NCBI RefSeq assembly: GCF_001427145.1
Contig: NZ_LMGL01000001.1
Coordinates: forward strand, 481,540 to 545,539
Direction of reading: 5' to 3'
Source: Microbacterium sp. Root166
GTDB taxonomy: Bacteria > Actinomycetota > Actinomycetes > Actinomycetales > Microbacteriaceae
Length of the DNA stretch: 64,000 nt
Shown here: positions 16,898 through 25,975 of the stretch, piece after piece
How the letters are laid out: every line of letters begins with the position of its first letter
Numbering within the stretch: position 1 is the stretch's first letter
Notes under the pieces: model-generated
Database searches by the model: none
The model's input: the letters and a program-made list of their open reading frames with translations, nothing else
What the model was told of the DNA's origin: nothing
Made by a program: the position numbers and the translations under genes

Positions 16898-17707
16898 TCA
16901 GCCTTCGAGCGCCAGGTACTCGAGTTGCGCACGCACCGACGCCCGCGCAGCCGGAAGCACGCCCTCCGGAGCATGGGTGTATGCCGCGGCGATCACGCGC
17001 TGGACCAAGTCGACGTCGCCCGGGTCCGCCCGGCGACCGGAGATCACGCTGCGGACCAGCTCCAGCTTGTCGCGACGATGGGCGAGATAGATCTCGCAGA
17101 TCGCGGCGAGGTCGGGTAGCGCAGGGCCATGCGCCGGGAGCACGTGGAGACGCCCTAGGCGGCGCAGCCGCTCGATCGAGCTCAGGTAGTTCGAGAGCGA
17201 CCCGTCGGGGTGGGCGATGACTGTGGTGCCGCGTCCGAGAATGGTGTCGCCGGTGAGGATTGACGGGCACGACCCGGCACCCTGGTCGGGACCGGCGTCA
17301 CCCGGGAGCACGAAGCAGACCGAGTCGGAGGTGTGACCGGGCGTCGCCACGACCTCGATCTCCGCGCCGGCCGCAGCGACGACGTCGCCGCCGCGGAGCG
17401 GGTCGCCGCCGATGCACCACCGCTCATCCACCGCGCGTGCGACGGCCCCAGTCTTCGCGGCGAGCTGCGCCACCGCGTCGGAGTGGTCGTGGTGGCCATG
17501 GGTCAGGAGAATCAGCTCGACGGTGCCGAAGCGTTCGATCTCGGCCAGGTGCCCCTCGTCGAGCGGGCCGGGGTCGACCACGACGACGCGCGGCGATCCA
17601 GGCGCGCGCACCACATAGGTGTTGGTGCCGTCGAGCGTCATGGGTCCGGCGTTGGGTGCGCGCACGCAGGTGGCCAGGCGCGTGAGTCGTCGGCCGGTGC
17701 TCATCAT
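16898..17707 (-). CDS. MBL-fold hydrolase (LACTB2-like)
   Basis: A 269-residue metallo-beta-lactamase-fold protein. The metal motif is HGHHDHS at residues 70-76, followed by PGHTSDSV (third His), LTGDTIL (bridging Asp) and LPAHGP. The C-terminal half resembles the winged region of LACTB2-type proteins. In beta-oxidation clusters such enzymes can act as thioesterases or lactonases, but the sequence alone does not decide. It is the last gene of the etfBA-cytochrome b unit, three bases after the cytochrome b gene. Confidence 0.8.
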   Translation of the reverse strand: MMSTGRRLTRLATCVRAPNAGPMTLDGTNTYVVRAPGSPRVVVVDPGPLDEGHLAEIERFGTVELILLTHGHHDHSDAVAQLAAKTGAVARAVDERWCIGGDPLRGGDVVAAAGAEIEVVATPGHTSDSVCFVLPGDAGPDQGAGSCPSILTGDTILGRGTTVIAHPDGSLSNYLSSIERLRRLGRLHVLPAHGPALPDLAAICEIYLAHRRDKLELVRSVISGRRADPGDVDLVQRVIAAAYTHAPEGVLPAARASVRAQLEYLALEG

Positions 17708-17710
17708 CGT

Positions 17711-19318
17711 TCAGCGACTGCTGACGGTCCCGAACAGGCGCGCGATGGGGGCGAGCACGAGGGGGCGTGCGGCGACCCAGGCTACGGCGATCACGGCGAG
17801 CGAGGCGACGAAGAACCAGAAGCCGGTCCAGTTGTCGGCGTACGCGCTCGGATCCACCGAACCCTGCGCGGCGTACATGTGGTTGAGGTTGCGCAGCGCA
17901 CCGGTCGCGAAGACCAGGAAGACATGCACCGCGATGAACGCCACGAAGTACAGCATGGTCGGGAAGTGGACCGCGCGCGCCCACTCGATGGGATACGCCT
18001 TGTTCAGCCCCGCCGCGTTCTTCGGCCAGAACCCGCTCATCCGCACGCCGGTCGCGATCGCGAGGGGCGCGGCTATGAAGACGGTGGTGAAGTAGGCCAG
18101 CTGCTGCAGTGCGTTGTAGTTGACCCAGCCGTTCTCGGTCGGCCAGTCCAGGGAGATGTACTGCAGGGCCGCGCTGACGGCGTTGGGAAAGACCTCCCAC
18201 GCCGTGGGCACGATGCGCACCCACTGCCCAGAGACGAAGAGCAGAACGATGAACACGAGTCCGTTCAGCACCCACAGCACGTCGAGCGACTGGTGGAACC
18301 AGACCGTGAGGCTCACCTTTCCCTGTGCTCCACCCCGCCGCGGCGTCAAGTACGCCGGTGGCTTCTTCTGCGCACGCACCTGCAGGCCGGAGCGGATGAT
18401 CAGCACCATGAGGAAGACGTTGAAGAAGTGCTGCCACCCCAGCCACGCCGGGAAGCCGACCGGTGCGCCCGCGGGCAGGTGGTACTCGCCCGGGTACGCG
18501 GCGAGGAAGTCCACCCCCCATGGCGTCGAGAGCAGCCACCGCACCGCGAACACCGCCATTGCGGCCGCGAACAGCAGCCCGGCGCCGCCGACCGCGACCG
18601 CGCCGGCCCACTGCGCTCTGGTGAACGGGCCGATCCGCTTCGGTTCCGGCTGGGCCGTGGCGCGCGACGCCGCGTGGGCGCCCGCCCATACGGTGCGGGG
18701 AAGGGACAGCGGCTGCGAGAGAGGAGAGCCTGTGGAGGTAGCGGGCGCTCTGGTGTGGGCTGCGGATGGCGTCACCCCGGCCGCGGGCACCTCGGGAGCC
18801 TCCGCGATCGGGGCGGGCGCGCCATTCGTATCCGCGGCGGTTGCGGCGGGCGCGGGCGCGGCCGGTGCGGACCCGGCCGGTGGCCAGGGCTCGCCGCCCG
18901 AGGCCCTGGGAAGCCCTCGTCGCAGCGGCGTCGCGTCGCCGGGAGGCGTCATTTCGGGTTGCGCGACCGCGGGGGAAGCGGCCACAGGCGCCGCGCTCGC
19001 GGCCAAGGGGGTCGGCGAAGGTGTCGCGGTGGTGCGCACGGCGACGAGAACCGAGGATGCCTGCGGCCACGGCTCGCCGCCGGGCGCACGCGGCAGACCA
19101 CGGCGCACGACACCTCCCCCGGCCCCGGGTGCGGCGAGCACCTGGGGCGTTTCGACCGGCTCGTTCCTCCCCGGCTCGACGACCGGAATGACTTCGGGAA
19201 CGATGGTCACGGCGGGGCCGTGGCCGTTCCTCGCCGGGGCGGCGCCGTCCGGCGGCCAGGGCTCACCGCCGGGAATGCGCGGAAGACCGCGCCGCAGCGT
19301 CGAACCGAAGGTCACCAT
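17711..19318 (-). CDS. Cytochrome b-type membrane protein with three N-terminal RGLPRxxGGEPWP repeats
   Basis: A 535-residue protein. Residues 1-230 are Pro/Ala-rich and disordered, with three near-identical motifs: [15 protein letters not shown] (8-22), [15 protein letters not shown] (71-85) and [15 protein letters not shown] (132-146). Residues ~240-535 hold about five or six transmembrane helices with spaced histidines ([35 protein letters not shown]). This is the pattern of di-haem b561/formate-dehydrogenase-gamma proteins. It lies six bases after etfA, which suggests a route for ETF electrons into the quinone pool; that is an inference. I know no described role for the repeats. Confidence 0.75.
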   Translation of the reverse strand: MVTFGSTLRRGLPRIPGGEPWPPDGAAPARNGHGPAVTIVPEVIPVVEPGRNEPVETPQVLAAPGAGGGVVRRGLPRAPGGEPWPQASSVLVAVRTTATPSPTPLAASAAPVAASPAVAQPEMTPPGDATPLRRGLPRASGGEPWPPAGSAPAAPAPAATAADTNGAPAPIAEAPEVPAAGVTPSAAHTRAPATSTGSPLSQPLSLPRTVWAGAHAASRATAQPEPKRIGPFTRAQWAGAVAVGGAGLLFAAAMAVFAVRWLLSTPWGVDFLAAYPGEYHLPAGAPVGFPAWLGWQHFFNVFLMVLIIRSGLQVRAQKKPPAYLTPRRGGAQGKVSLTVWFHQSLDVLWVLNGLVFIVLLFVSGQWVRIVPTAWEVFPNAVSAALQYISLDWPTENGWVNYNALQQLAYFTTVFIAAPLAIATGVRMSGFWPKNAAGLNKAYPIEWARAVHFPTMLYFVAFIAVHVFLVFATGALRNLNHMYAAQGSVDPSAYADNWTGFWFFVASLAVIAVAWVAARPLVLAPIARLFGTVSSR

Positions 19319-19324
19319 GGCGGA

Positions 19325-20308
19325 CTATGCCTTCTTCGCCTCGAGAGCCGCGATCAGCTGCGGCACCACCGTGAAAAGGTCGCCCACCACTCCGAAGTCG
19401 GCGACTTCGAAGATCGGGGCGTCGGGGTCCTTGTTGATGGCGACGATCGTCTTCGCGGTCTGCATGCCGGCCTTGTGCTGGATGGCGCCTGAGATGCCCA
19501 GGGCGACGTACAGCTGAGGCGAGACCGAAACCCCCGTCTGGCCGACCTGGTGGGCGTAGGGGATGTATCCCGCGTCGACGGCCGCTCGCGAAGCCCCGAC
19601 CGCCGCGCCAAGCGCGTCGGCGAGCTGCTCGACCAAGGCGAAGCTGTCCGGAGAGCCGAGTCCGCGCCCGCCGGATACGACCTTCGCAGCGCCGCGCAGC
19701 TCCGGACGCGTCGACGCTACTGCGGACTCCTCGACCGCGTCGATGCGAGCAGCCGGCAAGCCGGACGGCGTCACCGCGAGGGGTTCGACCGTCGCCTGGG
19801 CGGACTGCGCCCTCGCGTCGATCGCGCCCTGGCGGACGGTGATCACGAGTGGCCCGAACGTCGCGGCACTTGTGACGTTGTAGGCGCCGCCGTACACCGA
19901 GTGACGGGCGACAACCCCATCGTCGTCCCGGTGGACGCCTACGGCGTCGACCGCCAGCGCGGAGCGTGTGCGAGCAGCGAGGCGGCCGGCGACGTCACGG
20001 CCCTCTGTGGAGTTCGAGATCAGCACGGCCTCGGGGCGCACGAGCTCCACGGCCGCGGCGACCGCGTCGACGGCGGGTACTCCGAGTGAGCCCCGGTCGT
20101 CCGACGCGGTGAGAACCACCCCGGCGCCCAGGGCCGCAGCGGCCTGAGCGAGATCGTCGAGCCGGTCGTCGGGCGCGACCACGACCGCGATCGGTGAGCC
20201 CACCGCTGCGGCCGCGCCGAGAAGGCCGGCCGAGCTTCTCGCGAGCACGCCGCCCGGCTCGACGTCGAGGAGGACCAGGATCGAATCCGCTGAGAATGCC
20301 ACTGTCAT
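19325..20308 (-). CDS. etfA: Electron transfer flavoprotein alpha subunit
   Basis: A 327-residue ETF alpha subunit. The C-terminal FAD-binding domain is intact: [12 protein letters not shown] (beta-alpha turn), [23 protein letters not shown] (adenine/flavin contacts) and [12 protein letters not shown]. The N-terminal domain is of ETF type. It pairs with the EtfB encoded 7 bp upstream and takes electrons from acyl-CoA dehydrogenases, two pairs of which are encoded in this island. The start is the ATG at 20308. Confidence 0.93.
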   Translation of the reverse strand: MTVAFSADSILVLLDVEPGGVLARSSAGLLGAAAAVGSPIAVVVAPDDRLDDLAQAAAALGAGVVLTASDDRGSLGVPAVDAVAAAVELVRPEAVLISNSTEGRDVAGRLAARTRSALAVDAVGVHRDDDGVVARHSVYGGAYNVTSAATFGPLVITVRQGAIDARAQSAQATVEPLAVTPSGLPAARIDAVEESAVASTRPELRGAAKVVSGGRGLGSPDSFALVEQLADALGAAVGASRAAVDAGYIPYAHQVGQTGVSVSPQLYVALGISGAIQHKAGMQTAKTIVAINKDPDAPIFEVADFGVVGDLFTVVPQLIAALEAKKA

Positions 20309-20315
20309 GCTCCGT

Positions 20316-21092
20316 TCACGCGAGCCGGTTGTCGACGAGGTACTGCGCAAGCCTGTCGCCGCCGTCTCCCTCATCAGTGATCTTCACGCCCGCGGCTCGG
20401 GGCGGCTTCTCGGCGATGTCGACCATGATCGAGCGCGCGACGCCGGATTCGTCGGCGTCGAGGCGGAGGTCGGCGAGCGTCAGGGTCTCGAACGGCTTCT
20501 TCTTCGCCGCCATGATCCCCTTGAAGTTCGGAAATCGGGCGTCGGGGAGCGCTTCGGTGATCGAGATGACCGCCGGCAGGGGGCTCGTGACCTGCATCGT
20601 CGCCCCGTCCGACACTCGCACTCCCGACACGCTTGCGTCGGCGATCGTCACCTCGGACAGCCCTGTCGCCGCCGGCACAGCGAGCAGCTCCGCGACCATG
20701 GCGGGGATCACGCCGGCGGTGCCGTCGGTCGAGAGGTTGCCACCGATGACGAGATCGAAGCCGGTTCGCTGTACGGCGGCGGCGAGCACCTGCGCCGTCA
20801 GGCCGAGGTCCGCGCCCCGCAGCGCGGGGTCCGCGATCTGGACCGCCGAGGAGGCGCCCATCGCGAGCCCCTTCCGTACGGTGGCGGCGGCGCTCTCGGC
20901 GGTCATCGACAACACCACGATCTCGGTGCCGGGCACGGTGTCGGCAAAGGAAAGTGCGACCTCGAGGGCACGCTCGCCGATCTCGTCGAGCACGGCCTCG
21001 GACGCGCCGCGCTCAGCGAGGCCGGTCTCGAGCGACAGCTTCCGTTCACCGTAGGTGTCGGGAACTTCCTTGACGAGAACCACGATCTTCAT
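20316..21092 (-). CDS. etfB: Electron transfer flavoprotein beta subunit
   Basis: A 258-residue ETF beta subunit, starting [15 protein letters not shown]. It contains the AMP-binding region, the recognition-loop area [14 protein letters not shown] and the C-terminal [18 protein letters not shown], which is the ETF-beta family signature with a basic tail. It is the first gene of etfB-etfA-cytochrome b-MBL. Its promoter region, shared with the divergent MFS gene, contains two copies of the regulon element. Confidence 0.93.
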   Translation of the reverse strand: MKIVVLVKEVPDTYGERKLSLETGLAERGASEAVLDEIGERALEVALSFADTVPGTEIVVLSMTAESAAATVRKGLAMGASSAVQIADPALRGADLGLTAQVLAAAVQRTGFDLVIGGNLSTDGTAGVIPAMVAELLAVPAATGLSEVTIADASVSGVRVSDGATMQVTSPLPAVISITEALPDARFPNFKGIMAAKKKPFETLTLADLRLDADESGVARSIMVDIAEKPPRAAGVKITDEGDGGDRLAQYLVDNRLA

Positions 21093-21140
21093 CGCGGGCT
21101 CCTGGCGGCGGCATCCGGCATGAGAACTCCTTTTGTCTGA

Positions 21141-21157
21141 ATATCAAATATACATTA
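21141..21157. promoter_or_regulatory. Regulon element, site b
   Basis: ATATCAAATATACATTA, a looser match to TGATCAAANATCNNATG, 49 bp upstream of the etfB start. Confidence 0.4.
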
Positions 21158-21193
21158 TCGGCTTTCGGGGTTGAGCTCGTAAGGTGAGGATAC

Positions 21194-21210
21194 TGATCAA
21201 AAATCGCATG
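21194..21210. promoter_or_regulatory. Regulon element, site c
   Basis: TGATCAAAAATCGCATG, a full match to the element, in the etfB-MFS divergent promoter region, 32 bp before the MFS start. Confidence 0.65.
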
Positions 21211-21241
21211 GGCTGATGCGACCACGAGCGAGGAGAACGGC

Positions 21242-22618
21242 GTGAGTGCGATGTTCCGGTCGTTGCGTGCTCGCAACTACCGGATCTGGTTCCTCGCCGG
21301 CATCGTGTCCAACGTCGGCACATGGGTCCAGTCGACGGCGATGAACTGGTTCATTCTGACGGAGCTCACCGATGGTGACGCGACGGCGGTCGGCATCGCT
21401 CTCGGCCTGCAGTTCGCGCCGCCGCTGCTTCTGCTGCCTCTGACCGGCTGGCTGCCCGATCGCTTCGACCGACGCCGCCTCATCATCGTGATCGATTCGC
21501 TCCTGCTGCTCCTGGTCGCGGGGATGGGAGCGATCACCGTCGCAGGCGGGATGACGCTGGCGCTGATGTACGGCCTGTGCCTGGTGTTCGGCATCCTGAA
21601 CGCGTGCGACATTCCGGCACGCCAGACGTTCGTCACGGATCTCGTCCGGCAGGACGACCTCGCCAACGCGATTGCGCTGAACTCGGCCTCGTACAATCTC
21701 GGGCGTCTGGGGGGTCCGGCTGCGGCAGGCGCACTCCTCGTCCTCGTCGGAGCCGGGTGGGCGTTCGTCGCGAACGGGGTGACCTACCTCGCCCTCATCG
21801 TCGGGCTCCTCCTGATCCGGCCGCGCGAGCTGGTGCCCCGTGCACGGCCGCCGCGCCCCCCGAGTGTGTGGGGCGGAGTGCGATACCTGGCGAAGCGCCC
21901 GGACCTCATTTTCGTCTGCGCCACCATCTTCGTGGTGGGCGCCTTCACGATCAACATCCCGCTGACTTCGTCGATCATGGTCGCGACCTTCGGTGGCGAT
22001 GCTGCAGATTTCGGCATCGTGAACTCCATCGTCGCAATCGGCTCACTCGCGGGTGCGCTCTACGCCGCAAGGGCGAAGCGGGCGAGGCTCGGCGTCATGG
22101 TCGCCGCTTTCGCCCTGCTCATGGTTGCGGCGATCGGAGGCGCGCTCGCTCCCGACATCCGCTGGTACACGGTCGCCGTCGTCTTGACGGGTTTCGCGGT
22201 CATCCTGGCGCTGGCGACCGCCAACGGGTACGTGCAGTCCACGACGCACGTGCTGGTGCGCGGTCGGGTGCTTGCCGCCTACATGGCAGTGCTGATGGGA
22301 AGTTCGACGGTGGGATCCCCGCTACTGGGCGTGATCGCCGACACGTGGGGCGGGCACTGGTCGGTCGCCGTCGGTGCGGTGGCCGCCGGCGCGGCGACCA
22401 TCGCAGGCGTCGCATGGCTGCGCTGGGGCCCGCGCACCGAACTCCCGCCGGTGAACTCGGCGACGGCGGGCGCGCCGTCCTTGCCAGAGCCCCTCATCCC
22501 CGGCTCCGCTCTCGAAGCAGGGAGCCCGTTCACCGGCCCGAGCAGGGTGGTCGATGGAGAAGAGGATGATGACGAGGGAGAGCCCACAGGCACGCGGAAA
22601 CCTGTTTTTGATACTTGA
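21242..22618 (+). CDS. MFS transporter (EntS/TM-effector-like family)
   Basis: A 458-residue major facilitator protein with twelve apparent helices, starting FRSLRARNYRIWFLAGIVSNVGTW, a start typical of the EntS-like subgroup. The inter-helix loop GWLPDRFDRRR fits the MFS G-x-x-x-D-R-x-G-R-R motif, and IPARQTFVTDLV lies in the middle of the N-domain. The C-terminal ~50 residues are an acidic, hydrophilic tail. It may export a pathway intermediate or import the substrate. GTG start with GAGGAGA upstream. The last codons overlap the left arm of regulatory site d. Confidence 0.85.
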   Translation: MSAMFRSLRARNYRIWFLAGIVSNVGTWVQSTAMNWFILTELTDGDATAVGIALGLQFAPPLLLLPLTGWLPDRFDRRRLIIVIDSLLLLLVAGMGAITVAGGMTLALMYGLCLVFGILNACDIPARQTFVTDLVRQDDLANAIALNSASYNLGRLGGPAAAGALLVLVGAGWAFVANGVTYLALIVGLLLIRPRELVPRARPPRPPSVWGGVRYLAKRPDLIFVCATIFVVGAFTINIPLTSSIMVATFGGDAADFGIVNSIVAIGSLAGALYAARAKRARLGVMVAAFALLMVAAIGGALAPDIRWYTVAVVLTGFAVILALATANGYVQSTTHVLVRGRVLAAYMAVLMGSSTVGSPLLGVIADTWGGHWSVAVGAVAAGAATIAGVAWLRWGPRTELPPVNSATAGAPSLPEPLIPGSALEAGSPFTGPSRVVDGEEDDDEGEPTGTRKPVFDT

Positions 22619-22639
22619 CATTTTATCAAAAATGACGTT
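22605..22639. promoter_or_regulatory. Regulon element, site d (inverted repeat with TTGACA)
   Basis: TTTTTGATA (22605-22613) and TATCAAAAA (22624-22632) form a perfect 9-bp inverted repeat with a 10-base spacer that contains TTGACA (a -35-like hexamer at 22615-22620). The right arm continues as ATCAAAAATGACG, matching the shared element. It is upstream of the cyclase-SDR-flavin reductase operon. Confidence 0.6.
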
Positions 22640-22667
22640 TGCTGAGCCGAGATGAGGAGGGGATTCG

Positions 22668-23615
22668 ATGGGGAACCTTGCAGTCGTGAGTTACGCCGAC
22701 CTGCCGTTGCTGACCCCCGGCCGTGACGAACGGCACGCATGGGAGCACTGGGGGGCGGGCGACCCGCTCGGGACGTTGAACCGCATCACCCCCTCCGTCC
22801 GACGCGACGCCGTGGCCACCGTGCGCACCGGCGAGACGATCAACCTCGACCTTCCGCTCGACGAGCCCTACCCCACCCTGTTCGGCCGACGGCCCTACCA
22901 GCACACCTTCACCGGCCCGAGCAAGCGGGACTTCATCGACGATCGCATCGACGATCTGTTTCCGCAGGCCTCCACGCAGTGGGACGGATTCCGCCACCTG
23001 TTGATCCCCGACCACGGCTGGTTCGGCGGGGTTCAGATCGACTTCGAGACCGATCGCGACACCATCGGCATTCAGCACTGGTCGGCGGGAATCATCGGTC
23101 GTGGCCTGCTGGTCGACGTCGCCGAGCGCACCATCGCCGCCCTCGCCGAGGATCCCTCCGCTCCGATCGACCCCATCGAGGCCGATGAACTGCAGGCCGC
23201 GATCGACGCCACGGGAGAAACGCTGCGCCCGGGCGACATCCTGTGCGTCCGCACCGGGTGGATGCAGTACTACCACAACGCCGACGCCGCAGAGCGCGAA
23301 GCCGTCGCGGGCCGCTTCACCTGGCCCGGCCTCTCTGGATCGAGTGAGATGGCAGAGCTGCTCTGGGACGGCGGCATCGCCGCCGTCGCAGCCGACAACC
23401 CCGGCGTCGAGGCCGCCCCGGGGCGTCGCGGGTCAGGAAGCCTGCACCGTCGCGCCCTGGCACTGCTGGGGATGCCGTTCGGCGAACTCTTCGACTTCGA
23501 CGCCCTCGACGCCGCGCTCCGCGCCCAGGACAGGTCGTCGTTTCTCTTCATGGCCGTCCCTCTCAACATCCCCGGCGGGGTCGGTTCGACCGGCAACGCC
23601 GTGGCGATGCTCTGA
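22668..23615 (+). CDS. Putative cyclase family (PF04199-type) hydrolase
   Basis: A 315-residue protein of the putative cyclase/kynurenine-formamidase-like family. The characteristic opening WEHWGAGDPLGTLNRITP is at 25-42. The metal-site motif is STQWDGFRH (102-110), in place of the HxGTHxDxxxH of the formamidases, a known variant in catabolic clusters. DILCVRTGW and the C-terminal VPLNIPGGVGSTGNAVA also fit. Characterised relatives hydrolyse amides or lactones and some act on cyclic 1,3-diones, so a ring-opening or lactone hydrolysis step is plausible. First gene of a three-gene operon. Confidence 0.75.
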   Translation: MGNLAVVSYADLPLLTPGRDERHAWEHWGAGDPLGTLNRITPSVRRDAVATVRTGETINLDLPLDEPYPTLFGRRPYQHTFTGPSKRDFIDDRIDDLFPQASTQWDGFRHLLIPDHGWFGGVQIDFETDRDTIGIQHWSAGIIGRGLLVDVAERTIAALAEDPSAPIDPIEADELQAAIDATGETLRPGDILCVRTGWMQYYHNADAAEREAVAGRFTWPGLSGSSEMAELLWDGGIAAVAADNPGVEAAPGRRGSGSLHRRALALLGMPFGELFDFDALDAALRAQDRSSFLFMAVPLNIPGGVGSTGNAVAML

Positions 23616-23640
23616 CCGTTCGCAGACAGAAAGAAGAAGC

Positions 23641-24414
23641 ATGATCGACACGCCGTACAGCCAGCGCCTCCAAGGACTGCGGATCGTTGTCGCCGGAGGT
23701 GGCGGCGCCATCGGCGCGCCCATCGCGCTCGCGTGCGCCGCACAGGGCGCGCGCGTGGTGATCGCGGACATCTCGGACGGGTACGCACAGGAGACCGTCG
23801 ACGCGATCGTCGCTGCCGGCGGCGAGGCGCACGCGGTGCACATCGACGTGGCCGACCTCGGGTCCATCTCCGCCGGCATGGACGAGGCGAAGACGGCCCT
23901 GGGCGGAATCGACGCCTTGGTCAATTCGACCGGCGTGAGCGGCTCGGCCAACACGCTCGAGGTGACCGAAGAGCACTGGGATCGTATTCACACCATCAAC
24001 CTCAAAGGCGCGTTCTTCGTCATTCAGGCGGCGGCGCGGGTCATGGCCGAGCAGGGCACCGGCGGCGCGATCGTCACGATCACCTCGACGAATGCCGAAC
24101 GCGGCGTCCTCGGCCATGTCCCGTACGGCGCGACGAAGGGGGCCCTCCGCCAGATGGTGTTCGGGCTCGCCGCCGATCTCGCCGAGCACAACATCCGGGT
24201 GAACAACGTGGGCCCCGGGATGATGGCCACCACGATGCGCAACGACGGCGAGTCCACAGAGCGCACGCATGTCCCCCGCAAGGTGCTCCGTCGGCGCCTC
24301 CCCACGGGCGCCGACGTCGCCAAGATGGTCACCTATCTGCTGAGCGACGACGGCGAGTACGTGACGGCGACCAACCTGTACGTCGACGGCGGCGCCCTGT
24401 CGGGCCTGTTCTGA
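23641..24414 (+). CDS. SDR family oxidoreductase
   Basis: A 257-residue SDR. The glycine motif is unusual: AGGGGAIGAPIA instead of TGxxxGIG. It has an Asp after strand 2 (VIADIS; NAD preferred), NSTGVSGSA in place of NNAG, TSTNAERG, the catalytic YGATK and a C-terminal YVDGGALSGLF. It lies 25 bp behind the cyclase and 23 bp ahead of the flavin reductase. It probably oxidises or reduces a ring hydroxyl or ketone; the substrate cannot be told. Confidence 0.85.
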   Translation: MIDTPYSQRLQGLRIVVAGGGGAIGAPIALACAAQGARVVIADISDGYAQETVDAIVAAGGEAHAVHIDVADLGSISAGMDEAKTALGGIDALVNSTGVSGSANTLEVTEEHWDRIHTINLKGAFFVIQAAARVMAEQGTGGAIVTITSTNAERGVLGHVPYGATKGALRQMVFGLAADLAEHNIRVNNVGPGMMATTMRNDGESTERTHVPRKVLRRRLPTGADVAKMVTYLLSDDGEYVTATNLYVDGGALSGLF

Positions 24415-24437
24415 CACCTGCCCAAGGAGAAACGACC

Positions 24438-25529
24438 ATGACCGATACCAAGAATGTCTTCCGTCAGGTGCTGGGTCAGTACCCCACCGGTGTGACGGCC
24501 GTGACGGCCCGCACGGCCGACGGAACGCCGGTCGGCATGGCCGTCGGCTCGTTCACCTCGGTTTCAATGGATCCCCCCATCGTGGGTTTCCTGCCGACCA
24601 AGACGTCGAGCTCGTGGCCGAAGATCGAGGCCGCCGGTTCGTTCTGCGTGAACGTGCTCACGTCGGCCCAAGAGAACGTGTGCCGGGCCCTGTCCGCCCG
24701 CGGCGAGGACAAGTTCGCCGGCCTGTCGTGGACAGACGGCGTCACCGGCGCCCCGGCCATCGAAGGCGCCCTCGCATGGATCGAATGCACTGTGCGCGAC
24801 GTGCTCGACGCCGGCGACCATTACATGGTGCTCGGCGATGTCGTCGACCTCCGCATGGGAACGCCGGCATTGCCGCTCGTCTTCTTCCGCGGCGGCTACG
24901 GGAAGTTCAGCTCCGGTCCGCTGGTGGCCGAAGACTTCCACGACCAGCACCAGGTGCGGCTCGTCAACGCCGTCCGCGATCAGATGCAGGCGATCGCCTC
25001 CGAGCTCGGCGTGGAGGCGAGTGCCACGGCGGAGATCGACGGCAGGCTCGTGCTCGTGGCAACGACGTGGTCTCCGTTCAGCGACCGCGCCGCGGTGCGC
25101 GCCGGCGACCGCGTTCCCTTCCGGCCGCCCTTCGCCCTGCCGTTCGCGGTCTGGGGCACCCCGGAACGTCGTCAGCAGTGGCTCCAGGGAGTGCCCGACG
25201 ATCAGCGCGGGGCAGCCCAGACGGTCCTCGACATCTCCGCGGAGCGCGGCTGGGCCGTGTCGGTTCGTCCGGAGCCTTCTGCCGACGCGGTGCAGCGCAT
25301 GATCGCGGCCAACTTCCACGAGCCGCTGACCGTCGGCCCGGACGGAATCGACCCGCGCAACGTGAGCGTTCCGGTGCTCGGCCCGGACGGCTCGGTGCGA
25401 CTGTCCCTCGCGCTGTCGGGAATGAAGGCCGAGTTCGCTCGCCACCATCTCGCCGACGCCGCGGACCGCCTGGTCATGGCCGCCCGAAAGGCCGAACGAG
25501 CGGTCGCGAACCAGCGGACGGACGACTGA
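24438..25529 (+). CDS. Flavin reductase fused to an IclR-like effector domain
   Basis: A 363-residue protein. Residues 1-165 are a flavin reductase-like (HpaC/DIM6/NTAB) domain: VLGQYPTGVTAVTARTADG, a VGSFTSVSMDPPIVGF flavin-binding segment, SFCVNVL, and a GDVVDLRMG / PLVFFRGGYGKF C-terminus. Residues ~170-363 resemble the ligand-binding domain of IclR-type regulators (VRAGDRVPFRPPFALPFAVWG, AERGWAVSVRPEP, PVLGPDGSVRLSLALSG), but there is no helix-turn-helix. It should supply FMNH2 or FADH2 to a flavin monooxygenase such as the luciferase-like protein at 37.7-38.8 kb, perhaps only when an effector binds. AAGGAGA precedes the ATG. Confidence 0.8.
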   Translation: MTDTKNVFRQVLGQYPTGVTAVTARTADGTPVGMAVGSFTSVSMDPPIVGFLPTKTSSSWPKIEAAGSFCVNVLTSAQENVCRALSARGEDKFAGLSWTDGVTGAPAIEGALAWIECTVRDVLDAGDHYMVLGDVVDLRMGTPALPLVFFRGGYGKFSSGPLVAEDFHDQHQVRLVNAVRDQMQAIASELGVEASATAEIDGRLVLVATTWSPFSDRAAVRAGDRVPFRPPFALPFAVWGTPERRQQWLQGVPDDQRGAAQTVLDISAERGWAVSVRPEPSADAVQRMIAANFHEPLTVGPDGIDPRNVSVPVLGPDGSVRLSLALSGMKAEFARHHLADAADRLVMAARKAERAVANQRTDD

Positions 25530-25555
25530 CGGCGCCGCATACTCACCACCGACGA

Positions 25556-25588
25556 AGAAGCGGGCCTCCCTTCCGGGGGCCCGCTTCT
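25556..25588. terminator. Bidirectional terminator between convergent operons
   Basis: AGAAGCGGGCC / GGCCCGCTTCT, an 11-bp perfect stem, lies between the flavin reductase gene (plus) and the end of the 15-gene minus-strand operon. Confidence 0.85.
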
Positions 25589-25601
25589 CGTGTCCGCTGT
25601 G

Positions 25602-25895
25602 TCAATCAGACGCCGGCAGCGCCTTGGCGGCCTTCACGGTGAGTTCGATTCCGTCAGCGGCGAGCGTTCCTGGGCCGGCCTTGACGCACAGCAGCTCGAG
25701 ATCGCCCGAGTCGTCGGAGTAGCGCTTGCCGACGAGTACCTCGCCGGCGAGACCGGACGCGGCCGAATCGACCGGCGCCTCGATCGTGACGGGCGCGCCG
25801 CCGTGCGTGAGCTCGATCTCTCCGGCGCCGCGGATCACGACGAACTGAGCGGGTGAGACGCCGCTCGCCAGCTTGAGTCCTGGTTTGATCTGCAT
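25602..25895 (-). CDS. Small conserved-looking protein of unknown function
   Basis: A 97-residue soluble protein without cysteines. Its second half reads GKRYSDDSGDLELLCVKAGPG and it ends KAAKALPASD. It resembles small actinobacterial proteins I recall from catabolic clusters that end in a K-x-AKxLPASD motif and carry cysteines in the first half; here those positions are not Cys (low-certainty recollection). A good ribosome site (AGGAAGGAAAG) and its place as last gene of the long operon support expression. Function unknown; a binding or storage role for a pathway intermediate is only a guess. Confidence 0.6.
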   Translation of the reverse strand: MQIKPGLKLASGVSPAQFVVIRGAGEIELTHGGAPVTIEAPVDSAASGLAGEVLVGKRYSDDSGDLELLCVKAGPGTLAADGIELTVKAAKALPASD

Positions 25896-25975
25896 GGTGG
25901 TTTCTTTCCTTCCTGAATCGCGGGCGGCGACGCCACACGAATGAGTTGTGGTCTGAGAAAGCGACGCGCGCTGGG

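Noticed and set aside
17333..19517. Very long plus-strand frames opposite the cytochrome b and MBL genes
   Set aside because: Composition is Arg/Gly/Pro-rich shadow coding; the minus strand carries clear families with conserved motifs.
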